A stretch of DNA of 64,000 bases from Pelodictyon phaeoclathratiforme BU-1. Lineage in GTDB: Bacteria > Bacteroidota > Chlorobiia > Chlorobiales > Chlorobiaceae. Where the stretch lies: positions 2,308,501-2,372,500 of the forward strand of contig NC_011060.1 of assembly GCF_000020645.1 (NCBI RefSeq). The letters are read 5' to 3'. The position numbers and the translations under genes are program-made. Below the pieces are notes generated by a model that had not been told where the DNA came from, made no database searches, and worked only from the letters and a program-made list of their open reading frames with translations. Within the stretch, counting starts at the first letter, position 1; each line of letters opens with the position of its first letter. Positions 8,809 through 17,197 of this stretch are shown here, one piece after another.

Positions 8809-9306
8809 TTATACAGGGAACTTCGGTTTAGCCCTGCTTTCATTCAACACACTGATATCTGAGTATCGGATTGCCCAGATCTTCTGCTCTGCCGACAGTG
8901 ATTGCCTGAACTTATCCGAAAGCTGTGGCAGCATGGAATCCGGAGCTTCCGGAATCACCAGATACATTTTCAAAGGGAGCTTTAAATGCTCAACCTTGTT
9001 CAGATTATCCGGTATAACTTTCAGAAGTTGCTCATGACGCCCGCAAAGCGCTGTAAACCAGACAGTGAGCGCATGAATCATTTTCAATCGAACTTCAGCA
9101 AAAAAAACATCTGATTGACGAGGAACGGAGCGCTTTGCTTCCACAAAAACAACCGCAGCACTGCCCAAGCCATAACGCACAATAAATTCGACTTTTGAAA
9201 CATGGTCACCGAATTTCAGTTCAGTTAACACTTTTTCAAACTCGAAAACGTCATTTGGAGCAAAACGGCCAAAGGTCATCCCCGATTCAGTGATTGAGAT
9301 ACTCAT
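8809..9306 (-). CDS. putative PD-(D/E)XK-type nuclease partner of ATPase, C-terminus altered by IS
   Basis: A 165-residue protein of no recognised family. The segment VEFIVRYG...AAVVFVEAKRS resembles the core of PD-(D/E)XK nucleases, which have an acidic residue on one strand and ExK on the next. Its start overlaps the ATPase gene stop by 4 bases, so the two are translated together. The last five residues (PKFPV) come from the end of the insertion sequence: reading across the element from one TTTAGC copy to the other restores about 17 further codons in the same frame, with a stop at 6853-6855. The original protein was therefore about 12 residues longer. Nuclease assignment is tentative. Confidence 0.6.
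   Translation of the reverse strand: MSISITESGMTFGRFAPNDVFEFEKVLTELKFGDHVSKVEFIVRYGLGSAAVVFVEAKRSVPRQSDVFFAEVRLKMIHALTVWFTALCGRHEQLLKVIPDNLNKVEHLKLPLKMYLVIPEAPDSMLPQLSDKFRQSLSAEQKIWAIRYSDISVLNESRAKPKFPV
8827..8832. repeat. target-site duplication, right copy
   Basis: TTTAGC adjoins the right inverted repeat of the insertion sequence and matches 6907-6912. It lies within the last original codons of the minus-strand gene 8809-9306 (Ala-Lys). Confidence 0.75.
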
Positions 9307-10322
9307 CCCGCAGAGACCTCAAGCTCTTGATCAAAAAGGCGAATGGATTCATTAATGATTTCATTATCCGGAATGCCTTGCAGTAAATCTTCCTGATGCC
9401 AGCCTCCGTCCTGGTCAGCAAGAAATACCGGGATATGTATATTTTTTGATAAGGCTATCAAATAGAGCTTTTTCACCACAAAATAGGAGTGTGATGCAAT
9501 AAAAAACTGAATTCCTGCATCAGAGAGTTGATAGACAATGTCGAGCAACTGACTGATCGCTGTTGGATGCAATGCTGACTCAGGCTCATCAATAAAAACA
9601 ACAGAATCCGGGGTTAAAAAACGATTCCCAAGGAGCGTATCAAGAATGGCTATTTTTTTTATTCCCTCCGCCGTCGTATTCAGCGAAAAACGACTGTTTC
9701 CCTTTTTGTAGACCCATCGTTCAGCATCCGGCACATATTCAATCTTTCCCTGAAACATCCGCTCCAACTGCTGGCGTGAACGAGTAAAGCCGTTGAAAGT
9801 TCGCTCTCGCTGCGTCGGATTTTGAAGAGCAAGCACCAAATCGACATAGGTTGCATCAAAACCAAATGCCTTGTCTTGCAGACCTGACTTCAAAATGACC
9901 CTGGCAAGTGTCAACACCTCTTTAGGCGGTAAAAAAATAGAATTGGCCTCTCTTGGCGCCAAATTGTTGTGTAACGGCACTACCTTGCGACTGGCATCAG
10001 GGCCAAACTCGTAAGCCAGACTACAGTTATTCTGCATAGTAACGGAAACAGCAAGACGATTACCGACACCTTTTTGCACCAAATCACCTAACTTATCAGC
10101 CTGAAATGTCCAGTACAGCTTGTCACCCAGCACCTCGGAAAAGTCACGGGGATCTTCTCCCCTTCCGCTCTCTTCCTGTGCACGCATCGTTGCATACAGC
10201 GCCTTGAGAAGAAAGGTCTTTCCGCAGCTATTGGCGCCAAGCACCAGGTTGAGCTTCCCCAAACCCTCTCCCCGTAGAGACGATAACGGTCCGAAGTTTT
10301 TAATATCAAATGACGTAATCAT
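9303..10322 (-). CDS. AAA (OLD/ABC-like) ATPase, defence-type
   Basis: A 339-residue ATPase of the AAA_15/AAA_21 type. It has Walker A GANSCGKT near residue 30, a signature-like TAEGIKKIA, Walker B VVFIDEPESALHP and the H-loop ASHS, the order seen in SMC/Rad50/OLD-like ATPases. The gene immediately downstream (4-base overlap) encodes a small protein with a possible nuclease ExK motif. ATPase plus effector pairs of this build are common in anti-phage islands, and the neighbours here are TA and restriction genes. Function in defence is inferred from architecture and context. Confidence 0.8.
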   Translation of the reverse strand: MITSFDIKNFGPLSSLRGEGLGKLNLVLGANSCGKTFLLKALYATMRAQEESGRGEDPRDFSEVLGDKLYWTFQADKLGDLVQKGVGNRLAVSVTMQNNCSLAYEFGPDASRKVVPLHNNLAPREANSIFLPPKEVLTLARVILKSGLQDKAFGFDATYVDLVLALQNPTQRERTFNGFTRSRQQLERMFQGKIEYVPDAERWVYKKGNSRFSLNTTAEGIKKIAILDTLLGNRFLTPDSVVFIDEPESALHPTAISQLLDIVYQLSDAGIQFFIASHSYFVVKKLYLIALSKNIHIPVFLADQDGGWHQEDLLQGIPDNEIINESIRLFDQELEVSAG

Positions 10323-10534
10323 CCTGTTGTTCTCTTGCTGATGTTGATGAATAGCTTACTGGCGTCAAACTCTCCGTATGCATGAACCATTGCTTCAGCT
10401 CAATCACGAAAGTGGAGATGGCCAGTCTATCGACCATTTCCAACCAAACGGTGAACATTGCGACACATGACTCAATGTAAAGAATATTTCTTGATTGATA
10501 CTGCGCTTCACAGAGAGTCCCCCGCCACCCACGC

Positions 10535-10670
10535 AGATGGAATTCCGCGCCTTGCGTATCCCGGACTGAACCTGAAACAGACTGAACTTGCAGCCTTGGT
10601 AACCATCAGTGTTGCCGCACCTCGGGAACGCCGAGCCCCAGCTCAGAAAAAAACGAGGACAACGCACTAA
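10535..10670 (+). pseudogene. hipB relic 2
   Basis: FRALRI in one frame followed by LNLKQTELAALVTISVAA in the next reproduces the helix-turn-helix of the intact HipB (4971-5300), ending in a basic tail, with the middle of the protein missing. A frameshift separates the two parts. Both relics cover the same part of HipB, so they derive from different copies. Confidence 0.6.
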
Positions 10671-10711
10671 TCTGAGGCTACACACACCAATACAACTTGC
10701 GCATAAAAACA

Positions 10712-11505
10712 ATGACCGATTTAGCATATCTCAACATCCAGAGCATGATTGTAACCATGCGAGGGGTTCAGGTAATGCTTGACAGGGATCTGGCCGTTAT
10801 CTACGGGGTTGAAACCAAAGTGCTCAACCAGGCGGTCAAGCGCAACATGGAACGCTTTCCACAAGAGTTCAGATTTCAGCTTACCCAGAGTGAAGATCAG
10901 GAGCTGGCCGCAAAATGGGAGCAATTACACTTGAGGTCACAAGCTGTGACCTCAAGCAGGCATGGTGGCAGAAGATACCTTCCCATTGCCTTTACCGAAC
11001 AGGGAGTCGCAATGCTGTCAGCCGTGCTCCACAGTGACACGGCTGTTAAAGTCAGTATCAAAATCATCAACGCCTTCTTTGAAATACGGCGTTTCATCCA
11101 GAACAACGCGCAAGTGTTTGCCCGGCTTGATTCTGTTGAGCAGCGTCAGCTTGTTTTTGAATCCGAAACAGAGAAAAAATTTGAAAAGGTATTTTAAGCA
11201 AACGATCTTCCGCTGTCTCCTGCACGATTTACACAAAAGCTATTTCAAAACAGCTTGCACTGGACATAGAAAAGCATAACCAGCAATACCCGACTGTCGT
11301 CATCAAATCTTTCAAAGAGGCTCATGACCGTTTTTTGAATATTGACGGAGCCGAGATTTACCATATTGGAGCATCTCTCAAAGATTTAGGGAAAAAGTGG
11401 TTCGCCTTTTCACGATTTGAAACCGGAGCACTTGAGATGCTTAAAAAGCTTGACAATAATAAAGATGAAGAAACTGAAAATGCACCCGCCAAACCTGACG
11501 GATGA
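10712..11505 (+). pseudogene. ORF6N-domain protein, disrupted in the middle
   Basis: The N-terminal part (ATG at 10712, stop at 11195-11197) is an ORF6N domain: MIVTMRGVQVMLDRDLA, VKRNMERFPQEFRFQL and YLPIAFTEQGVAMLSAVL. ORF6N is a phage/plasmid-type DNA-binding domain. After the stop, a different frame from about 11218 to 11505 continues with SCTIYTKAISKQLALDIEKHN and GAEIYHIGASLKDLGKKWFAF, the usual C-terminal half of chromosomal ORF6N proteins. About 50-60 residues that normally join the halves appear to be missing, so a deletion with frameshift is the likely cause. The N-terminal part alone could still be translated (161 residues). Confidence 0.7.
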
Positions 11506-11725
11506 GAATACTCTTGTGGCATGTTTCGATTCCGATCACACCGCTTTCTGATGCCCTATTACAAAGATGAAATAACACTCTTGGTCAAGGAGCGGCTAAG
11601 ACTCAATCATCAGCTTTGCTGTTCATTATTTTTATTACCTTGTTACTACAACTTCATGGGGCGATTCAGGTTCCTACTTCTATAGAAAAGAAGCTCAATA
11701 ATTTTCAAATCAAGCGGACAAATCC

Positions 11726-11947
11726 ATGCAAAAGCAACTGACAGTCATTATCACACATGAAAAGGATGGGTATGCTTCCATTTGTCCCGAATTTGATATT
11801 GCAAGCCAAGGAGAGAGCATTGAAAACGCCCGCGATAATCTTCGTGAAGCCTTGGAGTTGTTCTTTGAAACCGCATCCAGTGAAGAGATCCGGACACGCT
11901 TGCATGAAAAGGTATATGTCACCCGGATGGGGGTTGCTGTTGGGTAA
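11726..11947 (+). CDS. hicB: HicB-type antitoxin
   Basis: A 73-residue HicB (UPF0150) protein: a partial RNase H-like fold with ITHEKDGYASICPEFDIASQGESIENARDNLREALELFFE. In HicAB modules it neutralises the HicA mRNA interferase. The hicA gene should start at its 3' end but is broken (see 11944-12050). No C-terminal DNA-binding domain is present. It has an open frame and its own ATG, so the antitoxin may survive alone. Confidence 0.82.
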   Translation: MQKQLTVIITHEKDGYASICPEFDIASQGESIENARDNLREALELFFETASSEEIRTRLHEKVYVTRMGVAVG

Positions 11948-12050
11948 ACTTCGCATCCTTTCGGGGAAACACAGATCTGCGCGATTCTTATGAACCCACG
12001 GCTTTGCCGAAGAGCGTCAACGAAGTAGACACATTGTCATGCAGACTGGC
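11944..12050 (+). pseudogene. hicA relic, multiple frameshifts
   Basis: Immediately overlapping the end of hicB, pieces of a HicA toxin can be read in successive frames: GKLRILSGKH, then ICAILM, then THGFAEERQRSRHIVMQ. The last contains the HicA segment with the catalytic histidine (normally GSH). No single open frame joins them and the C-terminus is lost. HicA is a small double-stranded-RNA-binding-fold mRNA interferase; this copy cannot be made. Confidence 0.65.
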
Positions 12051-12077
12051 AGATATTGCTGCCTTATACCACTATCT

Positions 12078-13451
12078 TTATCCCGGCTTTCTCCCAACAA
12101 CAATATCATACTTCCAGTCCAAAACAAGATTTTCCATAGCCGGAAAAATCGTCACCGGCATAAATCCCGCCTTTTCCATTTCCATCTTTAACATCACTGA
12201 AGGTAATGGATAATATGGTATTACGTGGACACATGGATTGATAGATTCCCCATAAATCGTAACAACAATTAAAGCCCTACAGACCGGATGAGTAAAAGCA
12301 GGGTCATTGTCATACATCAATCTTGTATGGAATTTTACGTTCCCAAGGCCCTCAATATTCCGAGGTTCTTCTCTCTCAGATCTTAATATCCATTCTTGTT
12401 TTCCCGCGATGTATCGCAACTCTTGGTATGTCTCTATATCATTTAAAGATCGGGTTTTTATATATTTCTTTGTATCAATGATAAGCAACCCTCCTGGTGC
12501 TAAAAGGTCGTAAAAATTATTCAGAGCAACATCCATATATCCCGAAACAGGTGGTATATGACAAAACGAATTCGCAGTATTAATAATTACATCAAAAAAA
12601 CCAGAAGAAAATTTAGCATGATAAGATTTATTATCTGTCCAATTAAGCGGCTCTAACTCAATATGATCCGTCGATACCCCTATGCTATCACAATTATTTT
12701 TTGCTTTTTGAAGCATATAGCGGGAGCCATCAGTGCCATAAATATTATAGCCATTCTTTGTGAATGAAACATAGGTGTTGCCGGTACCACAAGCACAATC
12801 CAATATTTTTTTCCGTAGTATATTTCCCCGTGAGCCCTCATCATAGGCTTTTATTATAGATACAATAGTCTTAAATGGATCATCAAGCTCCCAATGATCT
12901 TTATACCAATGATCATACCAATATGCTAATTTGTCATACGCAGTTTCTCTATACTCCCCTATTAAACTATTTTTTCCCCTGTGTGTGTTTGTGTCTTTTT
13001 CTATTCGAAGAAGATCTCTAGCTAAAATCACCCCCAATTCCTCAGGTGTCACATACTTCTGGACAGAATACTTATTACTTAAATAATTAATTAATGCGTC
13101 CAAATCTGATTTGTTTTTTCCCGAGTCAACATGTTTTATTAACACAGGCTGTCTATCTGTATCTAAAATATAAATCAGAATAGGCTTTCCAAGCCTTTCA
13201 GCCTCCCTTATTTCCAATTCCGTAAATGAGTGACTATTGCAATCTGGACGTGAACCATAACGAGTACCTAAAAGAACAATCATTCGATCTGATTCTGCAA
13301 TATTTTGGAAGCAAACATCAATAGGAGTATTTTCTGATGCGCCAAAAAACTCCATTCCGCGATATATCATTTCATTTCCACGCAATACCTCCATAACCGA
13401 GTTACGATATTCGATCATATCCTCATATGTACTTGAAAGAAATATCCTCAT
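12078..13451 (-). CDS. DUF4062 (TIR-like) domain fused to SAM methyltransferase
   Basis: A 457-residue two-domain protein. Residues 1-100 form a DUF4062 domain: MRIFLSSTYEDMIEYR at the start, then IAESDRMIVLLGTRYGSRP and SFTELEIREAERLGKPILIYI. DUF4062 is a TIR-related nucleotide-binding fold found in signalling and conflict systems. After a linker, residues 165-455 form a class I methyltransferase with motif I ILDCACGTGN (about 217-226), an acidic residue at IYGTDGS, and FFDVIINTANSFCHI, most like glycine/sarcosine-type small-molecule methyltransferases. The fusion is unusual. The substrate is unknown. The gene is AT-rich relative to the core genome and lies next to restriction genes, so a defence or regulatory role is inferred only. 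Confidence 0.75.
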   Translation of the reverse strand: MRIFLSSTYEDMIEYRNSVMEVLRGNEMIYRGMEFFGASENTPIDVCFQNIAESDRMIVLLGTRYGSRPDCNSHSFTELEIREAERLGKPILIYILDTDRQPVLIKHVDSGKNKSDLDALINYLSNKYSVQKYVTPEELGVILARDLLRIEKDTNTHRGKNSLIGEYRETAYDKLAYWYDHWYKDHWELDDPFKTIVSIIKAYDEGSRGNILRKKILDCACGTGNTYVSFTKNGYNIYGTDGSRYMLQKAKNNCDSIGVSTDHIELEPLNWTDNKSYHAKFSSGFFDVIINTANSFCHIPPVSGYMDVALNNFYDLLAPGGLLIIDTKKYIKTRSLNDIETYQELRYIAGKQEWILRSEREEPRNIEGLGNVKFHTRLMYDNDPAFTHPVCRALIVVTIYGESINPCVHVIPYYPLPSVMLKMEMEKAGFMPVTIFPAMENLVLDWKYDIVVGRKPG

Positions 13452-13557
13452 ACTTCGTCATATTTTTGTTGTATTATTCAGAAATCTTAAATTAAATCGC
13501 TATAGGATACATTCCTCAAAGCTGTGCTTTGTGAAAGTATTCTTAAACATGACGTTA

Positions 13558-13582
13558 TACCCCGTAGCTCTGCTGCGGGGTA
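13558..13582. repeat. strong hairpin, REP-like or terminator
   Basis: TACCCCGTAGC and GCTGCGGGGTA pair over 11 bp (one G-U) around a TCT loop. It lies between two minus-strand genes, downstream of the gene at 13647-14423. No long T-run follows on either strand. It could end transcription or be a dispersed palindrome. Confidence 0.5.
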
Positions 13583-13646
13583 GTTGATTATCAAGCAGCT
13601 ATTTTCATTTTTATTGCCCAAACCCGGAATTCTATCGTTCAATTTT

Positions 13647-14423
13647 TTATGGCAAAAACAGTCTACCTACACCACTACCAAGCATTGCTGTGTTGGACAC
13701 AAACGTCATAAGCTCGTTAAAAACCGTGATAATTTCATATAATTTTTTAATTATTTCAGTTTCTTTCCCTTGAAAATTATTACGCATATATAGAGAAATT
13801 GAATTTATTTTATAACATGAATTATATATCGCATGTTCTCCAAAAATATCTTTTTTATTATTAGTATCTTCGATAACTATACCAATTTGTTTTATATACT
13901 CTTGTTCATTGTTGATATTATATCCCCCATTTATATTATTAACATCTTTTATTGCTGAATTAACATTTCCCCATTTTATAGAATTAAAATATGGTGTACC
14001 ATAAGATCTATCGAGCTGTTCAGAAGAGTAATCAAGTTCATTTAGTGCTGGAACTGATATTGCATTTCTATAATCGTCCCATGACCCATATTGTAAAAAG
14101 CTCATCATTGATTTTTCGATTCTACTAATATTTGTAATATGTCGACTATGATTTATATCAGGAATATCAGAAATCCTGCGTTTTAGTCCAGCAATCAAAT
14201 TCTCAATAAAGATAAAATCTTTCATCACCGCAGTTAATTCTCTTTCATTTGATGCGTTTTTCCCAAAAACCTTTGAGCTGCCATAAATAATAAAATTAGA
14301 GTGGAAATAATTATCACTGTATCGAAATTCATCAATATTCGTCGTTTTTATTTTATTTGCTATACCCTTAAGGGCATCAGCATAGTTGAGCACTTTTAAT
14401 TGCGTTGACTCGGTGTTTGGCAT
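13647..14423 (-). CDS. hypothetical protein, AT-rich
   Basis: A 258-residue protein without a recognised family. It is rich in N, I, Y and K, has no signal peptide, and the only hydrophobic stretch is near the C-terminus (ITVFNELMTFVSNTAMLGSGVG). Helical segments such as FIFIENLIAGLKRRISDI suggest an alpha-helical bundle. The ATG at 14423 is chosen because GGAGGAAG sits 7 bases upstream; an ATG 24 bases earlier lacks this. Its base composition is much lower in GC than the flanking genes, a sign of transfer. It lies between the DUF4062-methyltransferase gene and the type III restriction system, on the same strand as both. Confidence 0.6.
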   Translation of the reverse strand: MPNTESTQLKVLNYADALKGIANKIKTTNIDEFRYSDNYFHSNFIIYGSSKVFGKNASNERELTAVMKDFIFIENLIAGLKRRISDIPDINHSRHITNISRIEKSMMSFLQYGSWDDYRNAISVPALNELDYSSEQLDRSYGTPYFNSIKWGNVNSAIKDVNNINGGYNINNEQEYIKQIGIVIEDTNNKKDIFGEHAIYNSCYKINSISLYMRNNFQGKETEIIKKLYEIITVFNELMTFVSNTAMLGSGVGRLFLP

Positions 14424-14569
14424 AGTTTTCTTCCTCCAATTAAGCATTATCTATTACCTCCAAAAAAACGAAAATTTAAATGGCGCACCACACGTATACA
14501 ATCAGTTCATAGCAATACGACCAGAATAAAAATTATACACCGACAAACTACCGTTTCTGGACTTTATAA

Positions 14570-17197
14570 TCAATCACTTTCTTTATTTTTGAACTTTACC
14601 TTCCCCCCAATCCCCGCCAAGTCCCGCCCCTTCGGCATCACAAACAGGCAGGTGCCATTGCTGCGCTTCTCCCACAACTCCCCCAAGGCGAGTTTCTCTC
14701 GTGAATCTTCATTGCTCCATGATGTCTCCGCTTTATATTCGACAACGAAAAAGCGCCCATCCTTGAGTTTGCAGACAAAGTCGGGGTAGAATTTGTCGGT
14801 GGATGTCTGGAGCCAGAAGGAGTGGAACTCGCGCCGTTCGATGTTGCGTACCCAGAATTCAACTTCGGGGAGTTGATCGATATAGATTGCGCACTCCTCC
14901 TCTTCGCCGTTCAGGGAGGCAATCTCTTTGTAGTAGTGCTTCTGGAACTTGAAGCTGCCCTTATATTTTGCATTGCAGGGGTATTCGTCGGGTTTGAATG
15001 TAAAGCATCGGGCTGGTGTCACCACAATCGGGGTTGCACATTCCGGCAGGAGAAATGCCTGATAAGCTTTCTGCCGCTCGGCTTTGCGCAGAGTATCTAT
15101 TTTTGCAACAATCCTTTGGCGCAGGGTGTATTTGTCGTGGAAAAGCTCCTGAAGGGAGATAGTTCTCTCGTTCAGGAGATAGTGAATAACGCCGATGAGC
15201 CAAGGGCCGCTCTCTGACGGGAAGATATCAGCGCGGTTCGGGATGTTCCGGTCAATTTAGTGAACCAGCGTTGCCACACTTTCATCGTCATCTGGCTCCA
15301 GAAAAGAGATCTGATGGCGCAAATCCTTGAGGAATGACTTTGAGACCTTGCCGCGATCATCAACGTCAATGTCAATCACCTTACCGTCAAACTGCTTTGC
15401 TGCATAGTCTGACTCGGTGAAGGCGGGCGGGTATTTGGAGAGTCTCCACGGAATTTCAAGGAAATGGCTCTCCTCGAAGGGTTCAAACAGCTCACCCTGC
15501 TGCACGGAGAGGAGAGGAACCGAGAAGTCAATGCCGAGTTCAGCCGCTGTTTTTGGCTGTTCCGGCGGTATGCCACAGCTTTTGCGATAGAGCCTCTCGA
15601 TAGTTGCCTTGGCTTCCGGCGTTGTGCAGCAATCAAGAATCGCGTACTTCTCAGGCTCTTCCATGATACCGACGAAGGTGCAGGTTTTGCTCGCCTCGTC
15701 GTAGGTGAATTTATTGGCAACGGTTTCGGGCAACCCTGCAAGGAGTGGCACTTCTGCGAGAGGTTCCGAGACCTTGAAGAAGAGGTCAAGCCTGCCCTGT
15801 TCCCCGGCTGGCATACGGGTTATCAGCTCTTTGGCCTCCTGCCGGTTGAAGCCGTTTTGAATCAGCGCATCTTCAAGGGCGTTGGCCGCCTCAACAAAGT
15901 TTTTCGATGCTGAAAAGGCATAAGCCATGTTCAGCTCTGCCCGCTGCTTCCGCTTTGCAAGGTGCAGCCGCATGATACGGCCGAGAATCTGTTCGACCGC
16001 CGTGGAGGAGCGCATCTCGGCAACGGAGCAAAGGACGTAGGCAAAGGGGCAGTCCCACCCCTCCCGCAATGCCTGCACGGTAATGATAAAGCGTACCTTG
16101 CAACTCGATGCCGCAAGGTCAAGATTTTCCAGCCCCTTGTCGGTTCCGGTAGCCCGGCGAATCTGCTCCGCCGGAATGTTAAAATCATCAATCAGGCACT
16201 GCTCAACAACCTCAACGGTGAGCGTCTCATGCGTCTGGCTTTTGGCCTGTGCCTGAATGAGCATGATCGGCCTGATGTACTCGCCTGTCGCCTGCTGCTC
16301 TTCAAGGGCAAGCTGTTCAAGATGCTTGCGGCAAGCGATGGCATCCGTCAGCAGCTCCTTCCAGTTTGGCCTTGTTTCGAGCCGGATGGGCATCTTGATC
16401 ATCTGGGCCGCCTTCAGCTCTGCCGCCGAGACGGAGTAGAGGATGTTGCTTGGATTGTGCTCGGTGGCCGGTGTTGCTGTGAACTCAATGATGCAGGAGG
16501 GGTTGAAGCGGGCGAGCGTTTCAAAGGAGAGCTGCGTCCGGGAGTTGTGCGCTTCGTCAACAATCACAATTGGACGGTGCATTTTCAACAGATTGGCCAG
16601 CGACTGAATCGGCACGCCGTTGTCGTAGGCTTCAAGGGTTTGGGCGAGAGCGGTGTCGAGATCAGTGAAGTGCTCCATCAGAACGCCGGATTGCTCATAG
16701 ACCTTTCGCCCCTCCGTTTCATCGACCCTGAAGGCCTGAATGGTGGAGACAATAATGGTGGCATTGTTGGCAAGCGTCGGACGAGTGACGTAGAGCGCCT
16801 CCGGCATGGTCAGCACCGCAACCGAGGGCATCGACTCCTCAACCGCCTGCCGGTAGGGGTGGTTCCGATCTTTCAGAGCATTACAGGTCTGCTCCTTGAT
16901 GGTATTGGAGGGAACAAGCCAGAGAACAACCGGCGTTTCCGTGTGCATCAACTCTTTGGCCGCAATACCGATGGCATGGCTGGCAACAATGGTTTTGCCT
17001 CCGCCAGTGGGCATTCTGAGGCAGATATAGGGCAGCCCCGGAAGCTCCTTCACCTCCCGATAAGAAAGCGCCGCGCCAAAGGAGTGCCGGGTGACAGTGG
17101 CATAAGCCATCCCGGCACTCTCATCCTGCTGAAAGGCTGTAAAATAGTCGGAGAGGGCCGATAACGACCGCCACTGGTAATCCTTGAGGGTTATCAT
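14570..17197 (-). pseudogene. res: type III restriction enzyme Res subunit, in-frame stop before nuclease domain
   Basis: Res is the helicase-nuclease subunit of type III restriction. Reading from ATG 17197 (overlapping the mod stop as ATGA) there is a Q-motif-like start, Walker A MPTGGGKT at residues 62-69, DEAH box IVDEAHNS near 210 and helicase motif VI (VEQILGRIMRL). The frame stops at TAA 15257-15259 after SVATLVH. The same frame then continues without a break to 14570 with IDRNIPNRADI... and the PD-(D/E)XK nuclease core FYPDFVCKLKDGRFFVVEYKAE (about 14725-14790). One codon thus separates helicase and nuclease. As read, a 646-residue nuclease-less helicase is made; a nonsense mutation, programmed read-through or a base error could explain it. 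Confidence 0.85.

Larger units (their letters stand above)
6913..8826 (+). mobile_element. IS1634-family insertion sequence, intact
   Basis: A 1914-bp element bounded by inverted repeats CCGAAGTTCC (6913-6922) and GGAACTTCGG (8817-8826), perfect over 10 bp with weaker similarity further in, and flanked by the direct repeat TTTAGC. It carries one long transposase gene (7045-8766). Ends, target duplication and an unbroken transposase mean the insertion is fairly recent and possibly still active. It landed inside the 3' end of a minus-strand gene now read at 8809-9306. Confidence 0.85.

Noticed and set aside
15962..17164. 400-codon plus-strand open frame
   Set aside because: It is the antisense shadow of the res helicase domain, whose Walker A and DEAH motifs are certain.
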